NCBI GenBank assembly: GCA_023404495.1 | Contig: JAEYBE010000062.1 | Coordinates: forward strand, 1 to 58,793 | Source of the DNA: Actinomycetes bacterium | GTDB taxonomy: Bacteria > Actinomycetota > Thermoleophilia > Solirubrobacterales > JACPNS01 | DNA length: 58,793 nucleotides | Reading direction: 5' to 3' | Part shown: positions 24,816 to 31,872 of the stretch, in pieces | Layout: the number at the start of each line of letters is the position of its first letter | How positions within the stretch are numbered: the first letter of the stretch is position 1 | Position numbers and translations under genes: made by a program | Notes under the pieces: generated by a model | The model's input: only the letters and a program-made list of their open reading frames with translations | What the model was told of the DNA's origin: nothing | The model's database searches: none

Positions 24816-25976
24816 TCACTCACCGCGGCGACGCTCCTTGGCCGCCGCGCGGGCGCCCTTGCGGCGCAAGCGGTACCCGGCAACCGGCTCGTCGATCCCT
24901 TTGAATCGTCTGCGCCCCGCACTGCTCCAGTCGTATTCGTCGCGAAATGCCTCACGCAGCGTGTCGGTCGCAAGGATCGCGCCGGGTCGCGCGACGTCGC
25001 ACAAGCGGCTGGCCAGATTGACCGGTGGACCGTAGACATCGCCACCTCGCTCAACCGCGGTGCCGAAGGCGATCCCGACCGAGAGCTCCGGGAAGTCCTC
25101 GCCCTCTCGCTCGACCGCGTCGATCAATTCCAGAGCCGTTTCCAGCAGTTCTCCCGCGGAGGTCGAGGCAAGCATCACCGCATCTCCGATCGTCTTCACG
25201 AGGCGCACCGGCGGGCGAACGACATCGGCGGCGATCGAGTTGAAACGCTCCGCGATCTCGCCCAGCTCGTCGGCCGGGATCTGCTGTCCCAGCGACGTGA
25301 ACCCGACGAGGTCGGCGAAACACACCGCCATCTCACGCGTGCCCACGAGGAAATCGATCGCGGCCTCGTTGCCCAGGACGTCGGCGCGAAGCTCATCCCG
25401 CAGATGCAAATTGAAAAGGTGCTGGAGCACGAATGCGAACTCAGGAGTCGTGGCCCGCGTGATCGCCGCGTAGCGCTGCGCCATCTCTGCCTCGTCAAGC
25501 GTCGGGTCGAGGTAGGTCGCCAAGAACTGACGCTCCACCACCACCGCAAGCTGAGAGAGGGCGCCGCCGAGCACCCGGTTGATCTCTCGGATGCTTTCGA
25601 GCGACATCCCCATGTCGAGATTCGCCCTGACCGACTTCATTGTCTTGACATCGAACTCGCTGAAGAAGATCTGATCGTGCTCGGGCTCGGCAAGGCCGAG
25701 TGACCGCCGCAGCTCCAGAAACAGGTCGACGTCCACACCGGCCTGTTCGGCGACCTCACCGGCGGTGTAACGCGGTGCGCCGCCCAGCGCCCGCTCGACC
25801 GGAAGCAAGAAGAGCCGCTGTTCGGCGTGGGCGGCCAACACTTCTTCGGGCTCGATCAGCTCGTCGTCGAGCAGATAGTCGAGCAACCTGCTGCGCGAAG
25901 CGCGCGCTGCTTCGCCCTCGACGTCGTCGAGCAGCCCCTCGGCCTCGTAGTCGAAGTCCGGGTGGCGTTTGCTCAC
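24816..25976 (-). CDS. Class III adenylate cyclase, Rv1264-type
   Basis: A 386-aa soluble cyclase making cAMP from ATP. Residues 1-205 are a helical regulatory domain like the pH-sensing N-terminus of mycobacterial Rv1264. Residues 210-375 are the catalytic domain. All six catalytic positions are visible: metal Asp D222 (ADLVGFT) and D265 (TIGD), substrate K261 and D313 (GGDVYG), and transition-state N320 and R324 (NLASR). An active ATP cyclase is therefore expected. A Lys/Arg-rich tail follows. It starts with GTG 25976, 8 nt after the DtxR stop, so the two form an operon. Confidence 0.92.
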   Translation of the reverse strand: MSKRHPDFDYEAEGLLDDVEGEAARASRSRLLDYLLDDELIEPEEVLAAHAEQRLFLLPVERALGGAPRYTAGEVAEQAGVDVDLFLELRRSLGLAEPEHDQIFFSEFDVKTMKSVRANLDMGMSLESIREINRVLGGALSQLAVVVERQFLATYLDPTLDEAEMAQRYAAITRATTPEFAFVLQHLFNLHLRDELRADVLGNEAAIDFLVGTREMAVCFADLVGFTSLGQQIPADELGEIAERFNSIAADVVRPPVRLVKTIGDAVMLASTSAGELLETALELIDAVEREGEDFPELSVGIAFGTAVERGGDVYGPPVNLASRLCDVARPGAILATDTLREAFRDEYDWSSAGRRRFKGIDEPVAGYRLRRKGARAAAKERRRGE

Positions 25977-25984
25977 ACGTACCT

Positions 25985-26698
25985 CTAGCGGCCGTAGCGG
26001 TCTTTGGCCAGCACGAGCTGTTCGGGAAGTGCGGTTCGCGGCGGCGGCGACGGGTCGGCGATCACCGACACAGTCTCTGCCACGGAGCGCGTGAGAGTGT
26101 GCTCGCCGCCGTCCGAGCGGTACGTGAGCTCCTCGTCGTTGACCGAGAGGATCTCGCCCTCGTCGCCTGGTTCGACGCCCTGCGTCTTCAAGTAGTGCAG
26201 CAGGTCCTCGGCCTCGTTCTCGAGCCGCAGGATGCGCACCTTCGCGCCGACCGAGCAGTCGCCCAGCGGCACGCCTTGGATGCGGTCGGCCGGGTCGATC
26301 GGGTGGCCGTGCGGGCAGGTCTTGGCGTCGCCGATCGCCGCGAGCATCTTCTCCTCCATAAGCGGCGACATCGCGTGTTCCATCAACTCAGCCTGCTCGT
26401 GGACGTCGTCCCACGGGATGTCGAGCACATCGGTCAGGAAGCGCTCGATCAGGCGGTGGCGTCGAACGATCTGTTCGGCGTGCGTGCGCCCGTGCTCGGT
26501 GAACTGCCAGCTCTTGTCGGCCAGGCGCGTGACGTAGCCGTCGCTTTCAAGCCTTGCGACCATCTCATGCACAGTCGGTGCCGAGAGCTGCATCGCCCGC
26601 GCGATGTTCGCCCCGGTGATCGGCAGCGCGGCCTCCTGGAGCCAGAAAATCGTCTGGAGATACTCCTCTTCGGCGACTGTGGCGTGGTCGTGCGACAT
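25985..26698 (-). CDS. DtxR/MntR-family metal-dependent regulator
   Basis: A 237-aa regulator. Residues 10-60 are a winged helix (GANIARAMQLSAPTVHEMVARL). The metal-binding/dimer domain has RRHRLIERFLTDVLDIPWDDVHEQA in pieces and CPHGHPI. The C-terminal third (about 150-237) is an FeoA/SH3-like domain. It senses Fe2+ or Mn2+ and represses uptake genes; no metal transporter is nearby. ATG 26698 has TAGGAT 8 nt upstream, so it is probably leaderless. Its promoter is packed back-to-back with that of glycerate kinase. Confidence 0.9.
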   Translation of the reverse strand: MSHDHATVAEEEYLQTIFWLQEAALPITGANIARAMQLSAPTVHEMVARLESDGYVTRLADKSWQFTEHGRTHAEQIVRRHRLIERFLTDVLDIPWDDVHEQAELMEHAMSPLMEEKMLAAIGDAKTCPHGHPIDPADRIQGVPLGDCSVGAKVRILRLENEAEDLLHYLKTQGVEPGDEGEILSVNDEELTYRSDGGEHTLTRSVAETVSVIADPSPPPRTALPEQLVLAKDRYGR

Positions 26699-26740
26699 CG
26701 GGCAAGATCCTACACACGGGGCCAATTAGGCTGGCTGCCG
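26699..26740. promoter_or_regulatory. 42-bp divergent pair of leaderless promoters
   Basis: On minus, TAGGAT (26712-26707) lies 8 nt before the DtxR ATG. On plus, TAGGCT (26727-26732) lies 8 nt before the glycerate kinase ATG. The -10 boxes are 14 bp apart, so the two transcripts' polymerases must compete or share regulation. Confidence 0.55.
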
Positions 26741-27757
26741 ATGACGCGCGCAATTCGCCCGGTGCTGGTCGCTCCGGACAAGTTCAAAGGCACGCTCGGC
26801 GCAGACGAAGTTGCGCGATCGGTTTCCGACGGGCTGGCTCGTGTCGGCATCGCCGCCGATGTCTGCCGGATCGCCGACGGCGGCGAGGGAACGATCGAGG
26901 CCGTGCTCACCGCGCGGTCCGCCGAAGTCTTCGAATCAACTGTTCAGGACGCCCTCGGGCGTCCGACCGACGCGCGCGTGGCCCAGTTTGACGATGGCAC
27001 TGCCCTGGTGCAGAGCGCCGACGCGATTGGCCTGGCGGCGATCGTCGAGAAGGATCGCGACGCCCTTGCGGCCAGCTCGCGTGGGGTCGGGGAGCTGATT
27101 GCCGCCGCGGCCGATGCCGGCGCCATTCGCGTCTTCGTCGGAATCGGAGGCACGGCGTCCAGCGACGGTGGCGCTGGAGCGATCGAGGCGCTGAGGGACC
27201 ACAAGCTCGTCGGAAAGCGCGGCCCGCTCAAAAGCTGTCCGAAGATCGTCGCGCTCTGCGACGCGCGAGCGGCCTGGGAACAGGCTGCGACGGTCTTCGC
27301 ACCGCAGAAGGGCGCTGGCGAGGCTGAGGCCGCGGAGATCTCGCGGCGGCTCGATCGCCTGGCGGCCGATCTCCCGCTTGATCCCCGCGGGCGCTTGATG
27401 ACCGGTGCCGGCGGCGGTCTCTCTGGAGGTCTCTGGGCGGCCTGCGGGGCCGAGCTGAAGTCCGGCGCGGCTTGGGTGCTCGACGCCGTCGGTTTCACAC
27501 CCCGCATGCTCGCCGCGCGGGCCGTTGTCACCGGCGAGGGTTCGCTGGACCGCCAGACGCTGCTCGGCAAATCAGTCGGCGAAGTCGCTACGCGCGCACG
27601 GCAGGCCGGCGTGCCATGTCACGCGATCGTCGGAGCGATGGCGATGACCGAGTTCGATGCCCGCGTGCTCGACTTTGAGAGTTGGTGCGAGGCCGGCGAT
27701 CCCACGTCGATTGCCGACGCGGCAGAACGACTTGTCGCCGTGTTGCCTGAGCGCTGA
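26741..27757 (+). CDS. Glycerate kinase (GlxK type)
   Basis: A 338-aa kinase that phosphorylates D-glycerate, usually at the 2-position in this family. The N-terminal APDKFKGTL and RIADGGEGT motifs, GIGGTASSDGGAG near residue 135, and TGAGGGLSGGL near residue 226 are all family signatures. It converges on the glucosylglycerate-type genes at 27766-29542. This suggests it handles glycerate released from, or needed for, that pathway. It is leaderless from TAGGCT. Confidence 0.93.
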   Translation: MTRAIRPVLVAPDKFKGTLGADEVARSVSDGLARVGIAADVCRIADGGEGTIEAVLTARSAEVFESTVQDALGRPTDARVAQFDDGTALVQSADAIGLAAIVEKDRDALAASSRGVGELIAAAADAGAIRVFVGIGGTASSDGGAGAIEALRDHKLVGKRGPLKSCPKIVALCDARAAWEQAATVFAPQKGAGEAEAAEISRRLDRLAADLPLDPRGRLMTGAGGGLSGGLWAACGAELKSGAAWVLDAVGFTPRMLAARAVVTGEGSLDRQTLLGKSVGEVATRARQAGVPCHAIVGAMAMTEFDARVLDFESWCEAGDPTSIADAAERLVAVLPER

Positions 27758-27765
27758 CCCGCGCG

Positions 27766-28590
27766 TCAGGTGCGCGCGACGAGGTTGCTGACCACAGCCT
27801 CGTAGACACCGCTGCCGTGCGTGGCTTCGGTGACAGTGATGTTCTCGCCGCCGATCGCCAGTCCCTCGAGTTCCGGGTTCTGGACCACGGCGTTGCGCAT
27901 CAGGTAGAACTGCCCGACGACCGGCGCGACCTCCATGTCCTCGCGCGAATCGCCGCAGGCGATCACCTCGTCGCGTGAGTAGCCACGGATCTGCATGTGC
28001 CTTGCCACCGCCCCGGCTTTGCTCGCCATCTTGGGAATCAGGTGGTAGGCGTGCAGGTGCTCAAATCGCAGCTTCTCGGACTTGCGCCGGATGCGCCCGT
28101 TGTCCACAAGCCGCAAGTGACCATGCCCGCTTGAGGTCAGAAACGAGTCGACTTGGGAAGTGTCGAGCCAACCGCGAAACAGGTGTGAGACATCGCGGTC
28201 GCGGTGCCAGGGCGCGTGGTACTCAAGCCGGTCGGAGTACTCCTCCAGCAGCAGGTCGGGGACGCCGGCCGCCTGGATCTGCTGGTAGATGTTGCCGGAC
28301 TCGTCGGGTTCGAGCCCGCCGGTCAGCCACTCGGGGTTCTCGTTGTCGCCGATCACCAGCCCGCTCCCGACCTCAAAGATGTACGCGTCCTGGCCCAGCA
28401 GCCGCGCGTCCTCGAGCACCTGCGCTTGCCTGCGCCCGCTGAAGATGCATATCTCGACACCTGCACGCAGGCAGGCCTCGACGGCACGAACGCCGTCCAT
28501 CGTGATTCGCCCGTCGCCGTCGTGGAAGAGCGAAGCTCGCGAACCGAGCAGCGTTCCGTCGAGGTCGACGTAGAGGCACCTAAGCGCCAC
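27766..28590 (-). CDS. HAD-IIB phosphatase, probable glucosyl-3-phosphoglycerate phosphatase
   Basis: A 274-aa HAD phosphatase. Motif I is YVDLDGTLL (D9, D11). FSGRR is motif II. The lysine of PKMASKAGAV is motif III, and ACGDSREDMEVA is motif IV. The layout resembles Cof-type and mannosyl-3-phosphoglycerate phosphatases. GTG 28590 overlaps the end of the glycosyltransferase gene by 11 nt, so the two are coupled. With a glucosyl-3-phosphoglycerate synthase as partner, dephosphorylation to glucosylglycerate is the natural step. This is inferred from context. Confidence 0.75.
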   Translation of the reverse strand: MALRCLYVDLDGTLLGSRASLFHDGDGRITMDGVRAVEACLRAGVEICIFSGRRQAQVLEDARLLGQDAYIFEVGSGLVIGDNENPEWLTGGLEPDESGNIYQQIQAAGVPDLLLEEYSDRLEYHAPWHRDRDVSHLFRGWLDTSQVDSFLTSSGHGHLRLVDNGRIRRKSEKLRFEHLHAYHLIPKMASKAGAVARHMQIRGYSRDEVIACGDSREDMEVAPVVGQFYLMRNAVVQNPELEGLAIGGENITVTEATHGSGVYEAVVSNLVART

Positions 28591-29542
28591 GCGCGGCCTC
28601 CACCCCGATCGACGCCAGCGGCGGGCGCTCAAACGCCGGGATCGAGCGCACTTCCGGCTCGCCATCGACGTAGCCCAAGAACTCGTCGCCCGGCAGGGCG
28701 CCTTCCGGCAGCAGCTCGACGCGGTCGAGCAAAGCGCGCTGGACCGCAAAGGCCATCGGAGCGAGTTCGTGCAGGTGCTGGTGGCGATTCAGCCGCTCGC
28801 CCAGGTCAGACTGGGCGATCGCCTCAAGCCCAAAACGCGTGTAGAAGTCGATCAGCAACGCGATCTCGACGCCATATCCGGTGCGAAAAGGGACCGCAAT
28901 GAGCGCGTCGCGGCGCGCGGCAAGCTCCCCGGCGAGCGGCTGGCGAACCGCTGCCAACTCGGGGAAGTAGGTGTTCAGTAGCGGCCTGGCGACGAGCTCA
29001 TTGACGCGTCCGCCGCCTCCCTCGATGCGTACGCCGGCCGACGTGAACGGACGGTCAAACGCTCCCTTCACAAGCTGCAACTCCTCGTGTTCGAGCAGCG
29101 GCCCGACCAGTCCGCAGACGAAGGCTTCGGAGAACCCCTCGGTGTCGGAGTCGACAAACACAACGATGTCGCCGTCTGCAACCGTGAGCGAGCGCCACAG
29201 TGCGTCGCCCTTGCCGTGCACGGGGCCGTGGTCGGCCAGCAGGTCAGCTTCCTGGTGCACTTGAGCGCCCGCCTGCGCTGCAAATTCAGCGCTGCCGTCC
29301 TCCGAGTCCGCATCGATCACGAGCACTTCGTCGACCGCCCCGGCATCCTGCAGTCGCAGACAGCTTGCAGCGACGCGACCGACCGTGAGCGCGGCCTCCT
29401 TGACCGGGATCACGACGCTGACCTGCTGATCGCGCTTGAGCTCGGCGATGCGACCGGCGTCGTACGCGGCGCCCTCGAACGTCTGCTCGCGCGCCCACTC
29501 AAGCGCTCTTGCGAGCGCCGCTTGTCTCTGCTCGCCGGCCAT
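28580..29542 (-). CDS. gpgS: Glucosyl-3-phosphoglycerate synthase (GT81)
   Basis: A 320-aa retaining glycosyltransferase that joins NDP-glucose to 3-phosphoglycerate. The GT-A fold begins at VSVVIPVKEAALTVGRV (41-57). KGDALWRSL (111-119) and the metal motif D131-S-D133 follow. GGGGRVNELVARPLL and QPLAGELAARRD are hallmarks of the mycobacterial GpgS family, and GYGVEIALLIDFY recurs. The product is the precursor of glucosylglycerate, a compatible solute and the base of methylglucose lipopolysaccharides. TATGCT lies 9 nt before ATG 29542, so the leader is very short. Confidence 0.88.
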   Translation of the reverse strand: MAGEQRQAALARALEWAREQTFEGAAYDAGRIAELKRDQQVSVVIPVKEAALTVGRVAASCLRLQDAGAVDEVLVIDADSEDGSAEFAAQAGAQVHQEADLLADHGPVHGKGDALWRSLTVADGDIVVFVDSDTEGFSEAFVCGLVGPLLEHEELQLVKGAFDRPFTSAGVRIEGGGGRVNELVARPLLNTYFPELAAVRQPLAGELAARRDALIAVPFRTGYGVEIALLIDFYTRFGLEAIAQSDLGERLNRHQHLHELAPMAFAVQRALLDRVELLPEGALPGDEFLGYVDGEPEVRSIPAFERPPLASIGVEAARGA

Positions 29543-29580
29543 ACACCGGCGAGCATATTGGAGCGTGGCTGTCAGGCAGT

Positions 29581-31095
29581 TCAGGCCGCGACAGGTTCGC
29601 GCTGCTCATTGGCTGCGGCGACCTTCGAAAACTTCAGGTTGCCGTCGTCGAGCTCGGCGCGACGGAAGTCGACGTAGTCCTGGTGGTAGGTCATACGCAG
29701 CTTCCAGGGTGCGCGCGAGCCGGCCTTCGGAAACTTCTCAATCGCACGCAACACGTAACCGGCCGGGAAGTCCAGCAGCGGCTCTTCCTTGACGGTCGGG
29801 TCGTCGTTGTGGGGGATCACGACGTCGTAGCCCTTCTCGTCCATGTAGTTGAGGAGTCGGCAGGCGTAGCCCGCGACGAGATCGGCTTTGAGCGTCCAGG
29901 ACGCGTTGGTGTAACCGACGGTGAACACGAAGTTCGGCACGTCGGTGACCATGCAGCCGCGGTAGACCATCATTTCCGGGATCTCACCAGTGTGGCCGTC
30001 GACGTCGAAGTCGATCCCGCCAAGCGGCAGCAGGTCGAGTCCGGTCGCGGTGATCACGATGTCGGCCTCGAGTTCCTGGCCGGACTTGAGCTTGATGCCG
30101 TTCTCGGTGAAGGTGTCGATGTGATCAGTGACGATCGCTGCCTTGCCAGTGCGGAGCGACTTGAAGAGGTCGCCGCTGGGGATCACGCAGAGGCGCTGGT
30201 CCCACGGGTTGTAGGGCGGGTTGAAGTCCTTGCCGACCTTCACGTCGGCGCCCTCGACCTGGCGCGCCACGCCGCCCATCAGGAGCTTGCGTGAAAGCTT
30301 GGGGAAGCGCTGGCAGAAGTGGTAGAACGCGAGCGTCTGCGTGGCGTTCTTCCAGCGCGTCCACTTGTAGCCGCGCTCTGGGCCGGCAATCTTGAAGAGG
30401 AAGCGCGCGATCGGGTCGATCAGCGGCAGCGAGAGCATGTAGGTCGGGGTGCGCTGGAGCATCGTGACCTTCTCAGCCTTGTCGGTCATCGCCGGGAGGA
30501 TCGTGACGGCGGTGGCGCCGCTTCCGATGATCACGACCTTCTTGCCCGTGTAGTCGAGGTCCTCGGGCCAGAACTGCGGCTTGATCACCTGGCCCTTGTA
30601 GTTCTCGATTCCGGGGAAGCCCGGCTCGTAGCCGTGGTCGTAGCGGTAGTAGCCGGTGTTGCCGTAACAGAACTTCGCCTTGACCTGGTTCTGCTCGCCG
30701 GTCTTCGTGTTCTCCAGCGTGACGGTCCAGCGCCCTTCGGCCGACGACCACGAGGCGTGAACAGCCTTCTGGCCGTAGCGGATGTGCTCGTCCACGCCGG
30801 TCTCGCTTGCGGTCTCCTTGAGGTAGGCGAGGATGTCCGGTCCGTCAGCGATCGCCTTGGGGTTGGTCCAAGGCTTGAAGTTGTAGCCCAGCGTGTACAT
30901 GTCGGAGTCCGAGCGCACGCCGGGGTAGCGGAATATGTCCCAGGTTCCGCCGAGCGCGTCGCGCATCTCAGTGATCAGGAACGTCTTGTCCGGGCACTCG
31001 AGTTGCAGGTGTCGGGCAGCTCCGATTCCGGAGAGTCCGGCGCCGACGATCAGTACGTCGACTTCTTCGGGGAGCGTGGCGGTGGTCTCTGACAT
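29581..31095 (-). CDS. EthA-like flavin monooxygenase (Baeyer-Villiger type)
   Basis: A 504-aa FAD/NADPH monooxygenase most like mycobacterial EthA. The FAD motif is GAGLSGIG (18-25). FRYPGVRSDSDMYTLGY (55-71) follows. The NADPH motif is GSGATAVT (191-198). In the Baeyer-Villiger fingerprint F-x-G-x3-H-x3-W-P, this protein has Y166, G168, K172, W176 and P177, so the usual His is Lys. ATG 31095 has AGGAG upstream. Transcription comes from the divergent promoter at 31141-31172, repressed presumably by the EthR-like protein. Substrates may be ketones or thioamides; the K172 change leaves activity type open. Confidence 0.9.
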   Translation of the reverse strand: MSETTATLPEEVDVLIVGAGLSGIGAARHLQLECPDKTFLITEMRDALGGTWDIFRYPGVRSDSDMYTLGYNFKPWTNPKAIADGPDILAYLKETASETGVDEHIRYGQKAVHASWSSAEGRWTVTLENTKTGEQNQVKAKFCYGNTGYYRYDHGYEPGFPGIENYKGQVIKPQFWPEDLDYTGKKVVIIGSGATAVTILPAMTDKAEKVTMLQRTPTYMLSLPLIDPIARFLFKIAGPERGYKWTRWKNATQTLAFYHFCQRFPKLSRKLLMGGVARQVEGADVKVGKDFNPPYNPWDQRLCVIPSGDLFKSLRTGKAAIVTDHIDTFTENGIKLKSGQELEADIVITATGLDLLPLGGIDFDVDGHTGEIPEMMVYRGCMVTDVPNFVFTVGYTNASWTLKADLVAGYACRLLNYMDEKGYDVVIPHNDDPTVKEEPLLDFPAGYVLRAIEKFPKAGSRAPWKLRMTYHQDYVDFRRAELDDGNLKFSKVAAANEQREPVAA

Positions 31096-31140
31096 CGGAA
31101 AGGTCTCCTCAAGGGGTTGCACAGGGGTGCTGCTGTCCGG

Positions 31141-31207
31141 CCAATATACCAACACCGTGTCGAATTTGTCAACTACTTGTCGAAAAAATCAACACCGTGT
31201 ATATTGG
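31141..31207. promoter_or_regulatory. Symmetric divergent promoter/operator of the EthA/EthR-like pair
   Basis: Outer arms CCAATATAC (31141-31149) and GTATATTGG (31199-31207) are an exact inverted repeat containing both -10 boxes (TATATT). CAACACCGTGT occurs twice as a direct repeat (31150-31160, 31190-31200). Minus -35 is TTGACA (31172-31167), spacer 18. Plus -35 is TTGTCG (31177-31182), spacer 17. The regulator gene is leaderless; the monooxygenase mRNA has a leader of about 40 nt. Confidence 0.8.
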
Positions 31208-31211
31208 AGCC

Positions 31212-31862
31212 ATGACGCCGTCGGCCACCACCCCCGCTCGCGGTCGCCGCGCCAAGCGCCCGACTGGCGACGAACGCGAGCAGGCAATTCGCGAGACGCT
31301 CGAGACTCTGCTCGAAACAAAGCAGTTCCACGAGATCTCGATCGACGACCTCGCGCGCGGCGCCGGGCTCTCTCGTCCGACTTTCTACTTCTACTTCGAG
31401 TCCAAGGAAGCAGTGCTGCTGGCACTGCTCGACGAGATCGTGCGTCAGGCCGATGCAGCCAGCGACGTTGCCCAGACGATGCTCGACAAGGACCCGCAGC
31501 GATTTCTGCGCGATGCCCTGGCGGCCTACGTGACGATCCTCGGCGCCCACCGCGGCGTGATCGTTGCCGGCAACCAGGCAGGTGCGACCAGCGAAGACGT
31601 GCGGGCCCTCTGGAATGTCGTTCGCGAGCGCTGGGTCGAGATGGGCACGCGCGGCATCGAGGCAGAACGTGCGCGACTCGGCATCGAGGGCGCACTCAGC
31701 GCGCGCGAGCTCTCGATCGCCCTGCTGAACATGAACGAAGGCGTTATGTATTCGATGTTCGCCGGCGAAGAACCGGCGGTCCCCGAAGATCGCGTGATCG
31801 AGGTGATCTCGAGCATCTGGATCAACGCTGTCTACGAGGGCAAGCAGCCACCCTCCGCTTAG
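31212..31862 (+). CDS. EthR-like TetR-family repressor
   Basis: A 216-aa TetR regulator, the same length as mycobacterial EthR. After a basic N-terminus, the HTH runs through ISIDDLARGAGLSRPTFYFYFESKEAVLLALL in consecutive blocks (about 35-70), very close to EthR. The ligand domain has several tryptophans and a C-terminal helix pair. ATG 31212 lies 6 nt after TATATT, so it is leaderless and autoregulated by geometry. It most likely represses the divergent monooxygenase and is released by a hydrophobic ligand. A 12-nt part of its promoter recurs at 44772. Confidence 0.9.
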   Translation: MTPSATTPARGRRAKRPTGDEREQAIRETLETLLETKQFHEISIDDLARGAGLSRPTFYFYFESKEAVLLALLDEIVRQADAASDVAQTMLDKDPQRFLRDALAAYVTILGAHRGVIVAGNQAGATSEDVRALWNVVRERWVEMGTRGIEAERARLGIEGALSARELSIALLNMNEGVMYSMFAGEEPAVPEDRVIEVISSIWINAVYEGKQPPSA

Positions 31863-31872
31863 GATCGGGCGG

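Noticed and set aside
25700..26740. Plus-strand extension upstream of glycerate kinase
   Set aside because: It is antisense to the adenylate cyclase and DtxR genes. The glycerate kinase domain begins at 26741 right after a -10 box.
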